A stretch of DNA of 12,955 bases from Comamonas sp. lk. Its GTDB lineage: Bacteria > Pseudomonadota > Gammaproteobacteria > Burkholderiales > Burkholderiaceae_C. The stretch covers positions 1-12,955 of the forward strand of contig CAMDKE010000031.1 of the NCBI GenBank assembly GCA_945901215.1, written 5' to 3'. Position numbers and translations under genes: made by a program. Below are positions 7,846-12,955 of the stretch, in pieces. Position 1 is the first letter of the stretch, and every line of letters starts with the position of its first letter. The notes beneath the pieces are model-generated. The model was not told where the DNA came from and made no database searches. It worked only from the letters and a program-made list of their open reading frames with translations.

Positions 7846-8247
7846 ATGATCACCAAAACCGACGCGCAATGGCGCGAGCTGTTGCAGGCCAAAGGCGCCG
7901 AACCCCAAGCCTTTGACGTCACGCGCCATGAAGCTACTGAGCGTGCCTTTACGGGGCGCTGGGAGGGCAACAAGCAAAAGGGAACCTACCATTGCATTTG
8001 CTGCGACCAGGTCCTGTTTTCGTCAGAGACCAAGTACGACTCAGGCACCGGCTGGCCCAGCTATTTTGCGCCGATTACCCCCGAGGCGGTAGGCACCAAA
8101 GTTGACGGCATGCTGTGGATGAAACGTACCGAGGTGCACTGTGCCCAATGCGAAGCGCACCTGGGCCATGTGTTTGAGGACGGCCCGGCGCCCACGGGCT
8201 TACGTTACTGCATGAATTCTGCCTCGTTACACTTCACCCCCACATGA
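7846..8247 (+). CDS. msrB: Peptide-methionine (R)-S-oxide reductase MsrB
   Basis: Reduces the R epimer of methionine sulfoxide in proteins, repairing oxidative damage, with electrons usually from thioredoxin. The 133-residue product is a complete single SelR domain. Two CxxC pairs, C50/C53 and C99/C102, match the structural zinc site, and GWPSYF (69-74) and HLGHVFEDGP (105-114) are family signatures. The catalytic cysteine is C122 in RYCMNSASLHF. The classical resolving cysteine in the SGCGWPS motif is replaced by threonine (T68), so the disulfide step must differ or use another cysteine, for example C52. The ATG at 7846 opens the conserved N-terminus ITKTDAQWRELL; only a weak GAAAG precedes it. 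The stop overlaps the yciB start as ATGA. No signal peptide is present, so it acts in the cytoplasm. Confidence 0.95.
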   Translation: MITKTDAQWRELLQAKGAEPQAFDVTRHEATERAFTGRWEGNKQKGTYHCICCDQVLFSSETKYDSGTGWPSYFAPITPEAVGTKVDGMLWMKRTEVHCAQCEAHLGHVFEDGPAPTGLRYCMNSASLHFTPT

Positions 8248-8810
8248 AACTACTTATCGATTTTTTCCCCATCCTGCTTTTTTTCGGTGCGTACAAGCTG
8301 TACGACATTTATGTCGCCACAGCTGTCCTGATGGTCGCCACCGTGGTGCAAATGGCCACCATTTATGCCAAAGAACGCAATCTGGAGTTGATGCACAAGG
8401 TCACCCTGGTGCTGGTGCTGGGCTTTGGCGCATTGACACTGGGGCTGCACGATGAGCGCTTCATTAAGTGGAAACCTACCGTCTTGTACGGCGCAATGGC
8501 TTTGGGTCTGGCGTTTGCTCTTTGGATTTCGCGTAAAAACTTTTTGCGCGCCCTGCTGGGCACCCAAATGGAGTTGCCTGAGGCGGTTTGGCAACGCCTG
8601 AACCTTGTCTGGGTTTTGTATTGCGTGTTCATGGCCACCATCAATGCTTATGTTGCGGCCTACTACAGCACAGAGGACTGGGTGAACTTTAAGCTATGGG
8701 GTTATGCCTTTCCGCTGGTTTTCATCCTGGGCCAGGGCTTGTACATCGCGCCCCATGTCAAACTCAAGTCCTCCGATAACGCCACCGATGGCCAGGGGCC
8801 GACGCCATGA
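8244..8810 (+). CDS. yciB: Inner-membrane septation protein A (YciB/IspZ family)
   Basis: Multipass inner-membrane protein of the YciB/IspZ family, which has been tied to cell division, intracellular septation and envelope integrity; its biochemical activity is not settled. The 188 residues fit the family length. It opens with the signature MKLLIDFFPILLFFGAYKLY and has about six hydrophobic segments near 5-20, 22-41, 51-69, 77-95, 118-140 and 150-170. Other family marks are KWKPTVLYG (75-83), VWQRLNLVWVLY (115-126) and WVNFKLWG (146-153). A hydrophilic tail of about 15 residues ends the protein. The ATG overlaps the msrB stop and the stop overlaps the bolA start, both as ATGA, with no strong ribosome site of its own. 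This points to translational coupling. Confidence 0.95.
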   Translation: MKLLIDFFPILLFFGAYKLYDIYVATAVLMVATVVQMATIYAKERNLELMHKVTLVLVLGFGALTLGLHDERFIKWKPTVLYGAMALGLAFALWISRKNFLRALLGTQMELPEAVWQRLNLVWVLYCVFMATINAYVAAYYSTEDWVNFKLWGYAFPLVFILGQGLYIAPHVKLKSSDNATDGQGPTP

Positions 8811-9088
8811 GTTCAGAAGTCAGCCCTACGACAGACCACTTATTGGCACGCCTGCAAGAGCGTTTAACGCCCACAGCGCTGCAAGTCATCGATGAAAGTT
8901 ACCAGCACGCGGGTCACATTGGCGCAAACGCCAGTGGTGTTGGAACCCACTTTAGGGTGCGTATTGCTTCACCTTTCTTTACTGGCAAGTCCAGGGTTGC
9001 GTGCCATCGCCTTGTGTATGATGCCGTGCAAGATTTCATAGACCAAGGCCTGCATGCAATGGCCATCGAGACCGAGATTCCAAAATAG
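8807..9088 (+). CDS. BolA family protein
   Basis: Small cytoplasmic protein that, with monothiol glutaredoxins, can bind a [2Fe-2S] cluster; family members act in iron handling, stress morphology and gene regulation. The 93 residues form one BolA domain: the helix LLARLQERLTPTALQVIDES (12-31), HAGH (34-37) and THFRVRIASPFFTGKSRVACHR (47-68), followed by VYDAVQDF and the invariant histidine H83 in LHAMAIET. H83 is the expected cluster-ligand position, and H34 or H37 lies in the variable loop. The sequence resembles the BolA1 group rather than the shorter IbaG/YrbA group, although this was judged by eye. The ATG overlaps the yciB stop, and AGGGG lies about eight bases upstream. It is the last gene of the msrB-yciB-bolA unit, followed ten bases later by an intrinsic terminator. 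Confidence 0.93.
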   Translation: MSSEVSPTTDHLLARLQERLTPTALQVIDESYQHAGHIGANASGVGTHFRVRIASPFFTGKSRVACHRLVYDAVQDFIDQGLHAMAIETEIPK

Positions 9089-9097
9089 ACATCACTA

Positions 9098-9121
9098 CGG
9101 CCGGCACAGGCCGATTTTTTT
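9098..9121 (+). terminator. Intrinsic terminator after bolA
   Basis: Stem CGGCC (9098-9102) with GGCCG (9109-9113) around a six-base loop, then one A and seven T. It starts ten bases after the bolA stop and closes the msrB-yciB-bolA unit. The stem is short, so some readthrough into the isomerase gene is possible. Confidence 0.8.
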
Positions 9122-9169
9122 GCCAATCCTTCTCTCTTTTCCCCTATCTTCCGTACCCAAGGACCCCTA

Positions 9170-9952
9170 ATGAAAAAACAAGCCATCCTCGCAGCGATTG
9201 CCACCTTGCTACTTGCCGCTACGGGCACATCCATGGCTCAAAATTTGGCCATCGTCAACGGCAAAGCGGTTCCCACCGCCCGCGTTGAAGCGTTAACCCA
9301 ACAGCTAGTGCGCTCGGGGCGCCCTGTGACAGCAGAGATGCAAGCGCAACTGAAAGAGGAAATCATCGTCCGCGAAATTTTTGGACAAGCCGCCCAGGCC
9401 CAAGGCTTGGACACCAGCGAGGACTTCAAGTCCCAAATGGAGTTGACGCGTCAGTCGCTTCTCATCCGTGAATTGTTCGCCGCCTTCCAGGCGAAAAATC
9501 CGGTGACGGACGCTGACATCAAGGCGGAATACGACAAATTTACGGCGGCCAATGCCGGTAAAGAGTACAAAGCCCATCACATTTTGGTCGACAAAGAAGA
9601 CCAAGCCAAAACCATCATTACCCAGTTAAAAAAGGGTAGCAAGTTTGAAGACATCGCCAAAAAACAGTCCAAAGACACAGGATCCGGCGCCAAGGGTGGT
9701 GAACTCGATTGGGCCAATCCCAGTAGCTACGTCAAAGAATTCTCTGATGCCCTGGTTGGTCTGACTAAGGGAAAAACCACCGAAACACCGGTGAAGAGCC
9801 AGTTTGGCTTTCACGTCATCCGCTTAGACGATGTGCGCGAGGCGCCACTGCCAAAACTCGATGACGTCAAACCTCAAATCGCCCAGCAACTCATGCAAGG
9901 CAAGCTAGGCAAGTACCAGGAAGAGTTGCGCGGCAAAGCCAAGGTCGAATAA
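9170..9952 (+). CDS. Secreted parvulin-type peptidyl-prolyl cis-trans isomerase (PpiC/SurA-like)
   Basis: Catalyses cis-trans isomerisation at proline bonds and probably helps fold periplasmic or outer-membrane proteins. The 260-residue product starts with a signal peptide, MKKQAILAAIATLLLAATGT, with likely cleavage after SMA-QN (about residue 23). A SurA-like helical chaperone segment spans about 25-125 (VNGKAVPTARVEALTQQLV, then EMQAQLKEEIIVREIF). The rotamase domain spans about 132-221, from YKAHHILV through GGELDWANPSSYVKEFSDAL to the closing QFGFHVIRLDD. A charged helix ends the protein. No lipobox cysteine is seen, so it should be soluble in the periplasm. AAGGA (9159-9163) lies six bases before the ATG. 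It has terminators on both sides and so may have its own promoter, but I cannot point to a clear one. Betaproteobacteria carry several such paralogues, so I give no symbol. Confidence 0.93.
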   Translation: MKKQAILAAIATLLLAATGTSMAQNLAIVNGKAVPTARVEALTQQLVRSGRPVTAEMQAQLKEEIIVREIFGQAAQAQGLDTSEDFKSQMELTRQSLLIRELFAAFQAKNPVTDADIKAEYDKFTAANAGKEYKAHHILVDKEDQAKTIITQLKKGSKFEDIAKKQSKDTGSGAKGGELDWANPSSYVKEFSDALVGLTKGKTTETPVKSQFGFHVIRLDDVREAPLPKLDDVKPQIAQQLMQGKLGKYQEELRGKAKVE

Positions 9953-9991
9953 AGCGCTGACCGCGATCTGCAATTGGCGCGGGACCCCAAT

Positions 9992-10021
9992 AAAAAAGCG
10001 CGACCCAGGTCGCGTTTTTTT
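9992..10021. terminator. Bidirectional terminator between convergent units
   Basis: A-tract (9992-9997), stem CGCGAC (9999-10004) with GTCGCG (10009-10014) around a CCAG loop, then seven T (10015-10021). The A and T tracts on either side make it usable from both strands. It lies 39 bases after the isomerase stop and 26 bases past the end of the convergent DUF1624-type gene. Confidence 0.88.
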
Positions 10022-10047
10022 ATACGCAGTTCCGCCCCTTCTTGGTT

Positions 10048-10797
10048 TTACGCCCGCTGCCACATCCACAAGCCCGCCAGCAGCAAAGGCTGATGGACCA
10101 TGTAGTAGCTCAGACTCCAACGCCCCAAAAACACCACCGGAAGCAGTGCAAGCGCAGGCTTCGATGCCTCTGAGGCAGCCGATTGGACCGCACTGCCACG
10201 GCGCCGCAGCCACCACTGGGCCAATGCCATGCCCCACCATACCAAAGCGAGCCAGGGCACCAGCGGTACAAAGTCTTCGGTCATGGGCTTGATGCTGATC
10301 AGACCAATCCAGTTCAGGGTTTTGTCATTCAAGGTAGCTGGCAACCACGCCTCACCCAGCGCCCATGGCGCGAGAAATTTCAGCGCGAGCACGGCTGCCC
10401 CCATGGGCCAAAGCCAGCGCCCGCAGCCTGCGCTCAGCCGCACAATCAGCAGCATCACCGCCATGCCGTGCAAGACCCCAAAATAAATAAAACTCTTGGG
10501 AAACATTAGCGCAGACCCCAACGTGACCAGCAAAGCACAACCTGCAACCTGCGCCCAACGCCGCCAAAAGCGCTGCCAGCTTTGGCCCTGCGCCACGGCA
10601 ATCGCCTGGCCAGCACCGGCGCAGAGCAAGAACAAACTCAGGATACAAGTTCGCTGCCAGGTCCAGACCGGATCGCGGTAAAAGTTGGCCTGCAAAAGGC
10701 CCGCATTACTCAGGTCAAAGCAGAAGTGAAACACCGTCATCCACACCATGGCTGCACCGCGCAGCGCGTCCACAGCGTCCAGACGGTCGGTTCTCAT
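10048..10797 (-). CDS. DUF1624 / heparan-alpha-glucosaminide N-acetyltransferase-like membrane protein
   Basis: Multipass membrane protein of the DUF1624 group, distantly related to transmembrane acetyltransferases; the bacterial substrate is unknown. The 249 residues open with RTDRLDAVDALRGAAMVWM, the family's Arg-Asp-Leu-Arg-Gly signature, followed by H24 and D28 in the first membrane helix (FHFCFDLS). Hydrophobic segments lie near 11-30, 48-68, 80-98, 102-122, 130-146, 176-197 and 215-238. Later family marks are YFGVLHGM (106-113) and LGRWSLSYYMVHQPLL (224-239). The ATG at 10797 is preferred: it has AGAGG about eight bases upstream and starts 23 bases after purL ends. An in-frame ATG at 10863 would overlap purL and add a 22-residue polar stretch. 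It is probably cotranscribed with purL, though a role in purine synthesis is not implied. The family call is by motif memory. Confidence 0.85.
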   Translation of the reverse strand: MRTDRLDAVDALRGAAMVWMTVFHFCFDLSNAGLLQANFYRDPVWTWQRTCILSLFLLCAGAGQAIAVAQGQSWQRFWRRWAQVAGCALLVTLGSALMFPKSFIYFGVLHGMAVMLLIVRLSAGCGRWLWPMGAAVLALKFLAPWALGEAWLPATLNDKTLNWIGLISIKPMTEDFVPLVPWLALVWWGMALAQWWLRRRGSAVQSAASEASKPALALLPVVFLGRWSLSYYMVHQPLLLAGLWMWQRA

Positions 10798-10820
10798 GTG
10801 GCGGACCTCTAGGATGCGCT

Positions 10821-12955
10821 TCAACCGACCCACTTGCGGGCGTTGCGCCACAGCTCCATCCACGGGCTCTGAGAACCGGCGTCGAGTTGAGCGGCGTCAC
10901 GCCAGCTCAGCTGGATATTGCGAAACACGCGCTCGGGGTGCGGCATCATGGCGGTGAAGCGGCCGTCGGCGGTGGTCAGTGCCGTCAGGCCTTCGGGGCT
11001 GCCGTTGGGGTTGAAGGGATAGGCCTCGGTGGCGACGCCGTGGTTGTCCACAAAGCGCATGGCCGCGATGGCTTGGGCAGCATTGCCCCGGTGCGAAAAG
11101 TTGGCAAAACCCTCGCCGTGCGCCACAGCAATCGGCAGGCGCGCACCAGCCAGACCCTGGAAGAACAGCGAGGGCGATTCGAGCACTTCCACCATGGACA
11201 GGCGCGCCTCAAAGCGTTCGCTCTGGTTGGTGGTAAAGCGCGGCCAGGCCTGGGCTCCCGGAATGATGTCGGCCAGTTCGGCAAACATCTGGCAGCCGTT
11301 GCACACGCCCAAACCAAACGTGTCACTGCGACCAAAAAAGGCCTGGAACTGCGCCGCCAGCGCCGGATTGAAGGTGATCGAGCGCGCCCAGCCAATGCCC
11401 GCGCCCAGGGTGTCGCCGTAGCTAAAACCGCCGCAGGCCACCACACCAACAAAGTCGGCCAGCTTGGCGCGCCCGGTTTGCAAGTCGGTCATGTGCACAT
11501 CAAAGGCCTCAAAACCGGCCTCGGTAAAGGCGTAGGCCATTTCCACGTGGGAGTTCACCCCCTGCTCACGCAGCACCGCCACCTTAGGGCGACTGAGCAG
11601 CAGCGCAGGGGCCACGCTGGGACGCCAGCCGCTGGGCAGGTGCACGTGCATGCCGGGGTCGCCCAGGGCGCCCGCTGCGGCGTGTTCGGCGTCCGCACAA
11701 ACCGGGTTGTCGCGCAGTTGGCAAATCTTCCAGCTCACGCTGTCCCAGACCTGGTGCAGGTCGTGCAGGGGCGCACTGAAGATGGGTTTGGCGTCGCGCC
11801 AGATTTGCAAGCTGGGCTGCGTTTCGGCGGCACCGGAGCGGGTTTTGCCCACCACGTGGCTGTGTTTGGACAGTCCGTGGTCGCGCAGGGTTTGCATCAC
11901 CGCGTTGCGGTCTTCACTGCGCACCTGCAACACCACGCCCAGTTCTTCGTTGAACAGGGCTTTGAGTGTCAGCTCGGCGCGGCGCGCGCCCACTTGGCCG
12001 ACCCAGTTTTTGCTGTCGCCCACGTCCATGCGGCTGTCCGACACACCATCGCCCTCTAAAACCAGCATGTCCACATTGAGCGACACACCCACCCGTCCGG
12101 CAAAGGCCATCTCAGCCACCGTGGCAAGCAAGCCGCCGTCGCTGCGGTCGTGGTAGGCCAAAATTTTGCCCTCGGCGCGCAAAGCGTTGACGGCGTTGAC
12201 CAGCGCCACCAGATCTTGCGGCGTGTCCAGGTCAGGCACCTGGTCACCCACCTGGTCCAGCGTTTGCGCCAGGATGCTGGTGGCCATGCGGTTTTTACCG
12301 TGGCCCAGGTCCACCAGCACCAGCGTGCTGTCGTGCGTGGCATCCAACTGGGGCGTGAGCGTGGCGCGTACATCGCCTAAGGTGGCAAAGGCGCTGACGA
12401 TGAGCGAGACCGGGGATGTGACTTTTTTGGCCTCGCCCGCATCCGTCCACTGGGTGCGCATGGAGAGCGAGTCCTTGCCAACGGGAATCGACACGCCCAG
12501 CGCCGGGCACAACTCCAGGCCGACGGCTTTGACGGTCGCGTACAGCGCGGCATCTTCGCCCGGCTCGCCACACGCCGCCATCCAATTTGCCGACAGCTTG
12601 ACGCGCGGCAGCTCAATCGGCGCAGCCAGCAAATTGGTAACCGCCTCGCCCACCGCCATGCGGCCCGAGGCCGGGGCGTTGACCGACGCCACCGGCGTGC
12701 GTTCGCCCATGGCCATGGCCTCACCGGCAAAGCCCTGGTAGTCCGCCAAGGTCACCGCGCAATCGGCCACCGGCACCTGCCAGGGGCCTACCATCTGGTC
12801 GCGGTGCGTCAGGCCTCCCACGGTGCGGTCGCCAATGGTGATCAAAAAACGCTTGGACGCCACAGTCGGGTGTGACAGCACGTCGATTACGGCTTTTTGC
12901 AGCTCGACGCCATTGAGGTCCAGCGGCGTAAACATGCGCGCCACAGTTTGCACAT
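10821..12955 (-). CDS. purL: Phosphoribosylformylglycinamidine synthase PurL, large single-chain type (5' part beyond window)
   Basis: Fourth step of purine synthesis: FGAR + glutamine + ATP gives FGAM. The last 711 codons of an expected roughly 1300-1340 are visible; the gene runs off the right edge. Residue numbers below count from the first full codon at 12953. The synthetase half shows RMFTPLDLNGVELQKAVIDV (6-25), FLITIGDRTVGGLTHRDQMV (36-55), QGFAGEAMAMGERTP (73-87), APASGRMAVGEA (93-104) and GVSIPVGKDSLSM (153-165), then ILAYHDRSDGGL (264-275). The C-terminal glutaminase domain begins at PKVAVLREQGVNSHVEMA (456-473). Its nucleophile is C551 in GLGVCNGCQ, with H672 and E674 in MPHPERVF as the expected triad partners. 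The fused glutaminase is the Gram-negative single-chain form rather than split PurS/PurL/PurQ. Codon third positions look very rich in G and C compared with the 5.6-7.8 kb region. Confidence 0.97.
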   Translation of the reverse strand, partial: VQTVARMFTPLDLNGVELQKAVIDVLSHPTVASKRFLITIGDRTVGGLTHRDQMVGPWQVPVADCAVTLADYQGFAGEAMAMGERTPVASVNAPASGRMAVGEAVTNLLAAPIELPRVKLSANWMAACGEPGEDAALYATVKAVGLELCPALGVSIPVGKDSLSMRTQWTDAGEAKKVTSPVSLIVSAFATLGDVRATLTPQLDATHDSTLVLVDLGHGKNRMATSILAQTLDQVGDQVPDLDTPQDLVALVNAVNALRAEGKILAYHDRSDGGLLATVAEMAFAGRVGVSLNVDMLVLEGDGVSDSRMDVGDSKNWVGQVGARRAELTLKALFNEELGVVLQVRSEDRNAVMQTLRDHGLSKHSHVVGKTRSGAAETQPSLQIWRDAKPIFSAPLHDLHQVWDSVSWKICQLRDNPVCADAEHAAAGALGDPGMHVHLPSGWRPSVAPALLLSRPKVAVLREQGVNSHVEMAYAFTEAGFEAFDVHMTDLQTGRAKLADFVGVVACGGFSYGDTLGAGIGWARSITFNPALAAQFQAFFGRSDTFGLGVCNGCQMFAELADIIPGAQAWPRFTTNQSERFEARLSMVEVLESPSLFFQGLAGARLPIAVAHGEGFANFSHRGNAAQAIAAMRFVDNHGVATEAYPFNPNGSPEGLTALTTADGRFTAMMPHPERVFRNIQLSWRDAAQLDAGSQSPWMELWRNARKWVG

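Noticed and set aside
7548..7916. Overlapping short open frames between the synthetase and msrB, including one at 7622-7834
   Set aside because: None has a good ribosome site or familiar motif, and one runs out of frame into msrB. A small unknown protein cannot be fully excluded.
10887..12059. Long open frame (390 codons) on the plus strand opposite purL
   Set aside because: Antisense shadow of a GC-rich, strongly codon-biased gene; no recognisable domain, and purL motifs on the minus strand are unbroken.
1..12955. Possible mobile element, defence island, CRISPR array or phage insertion
   Set aside because: No transposase, integrase, repeat-spacer pattern, tRNA attachment site or terminal inverted repeats were seen; all genes are common housekeeping or metabolic families.

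Overview
The window looks like ordinary chromosome from a betaproteobacterium of the Burkholderiales, most probably Comamonadaceae. This rests on remembered protein similarity (LivH, AlkK/DmdB-type ligase and SelO), the GC-rich coding style and the gene order; no database search was run. Ten protein genes are supported. Two of them run off the window ends: a LivH permease on the left and PurL on the right. No tRNA, rRNA, CRISPR array, insertion sequence or phage gene was seen.

Left block (1-3862, minus strand). Transcription runs from an AlkK/DmdB-type acyl-CoA ligase, through a periplasmic binding protein of the branched-chain amino acid type, into a LivH-type permease. It presumably continues into livM/livG/livF outside the window. 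A 9-bp perfect hairpin followed by a T-rich tract separates the binding protein from the permease. It probably sets the excess of binding protein over membrane subunits. The ligase at the head suggests that the imported compound may be a carboxylic acid that is activated with CoA, but this is inference.

Middle block (4073-7528, plus strand). This holds selO (protein AMPylase, YdiU family), diverging from the ligase, and then a second acyl-CoA synthetase of a different subfamily. About 320 bases without a recognisable gene follow. They contain a nested inverted repeat just before msrB.

Redox and envelope block (7846-9952, plus strand). msrB, yciB (septation protein A) and bolA overlap by ATGA at both junctions and end at an intrinsic terminator. 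A secreted parvulin-type prolyl isomerase gene follows, ending at a symmetric terminator that also serves the convergent minus-strand unit.

Right block (10048-12955, minus strand). The 3' half of purL (purine synthesis, FGAM synthase with its glutaminase domain) is followed after 23 bases by a small multipass membrane protein of the DUF1624/acetyltransferase-like family.

No new multi-gene system is evident. The points worth a second look are small: the livK-livH hairpin, a 13-base near-repeat 84 bases apart in the binding-protein leader, a Gly-to-Ala change in the ligase P-loop, an MsrB without the usual resolving cysteine, and the nested repeat before msrB.
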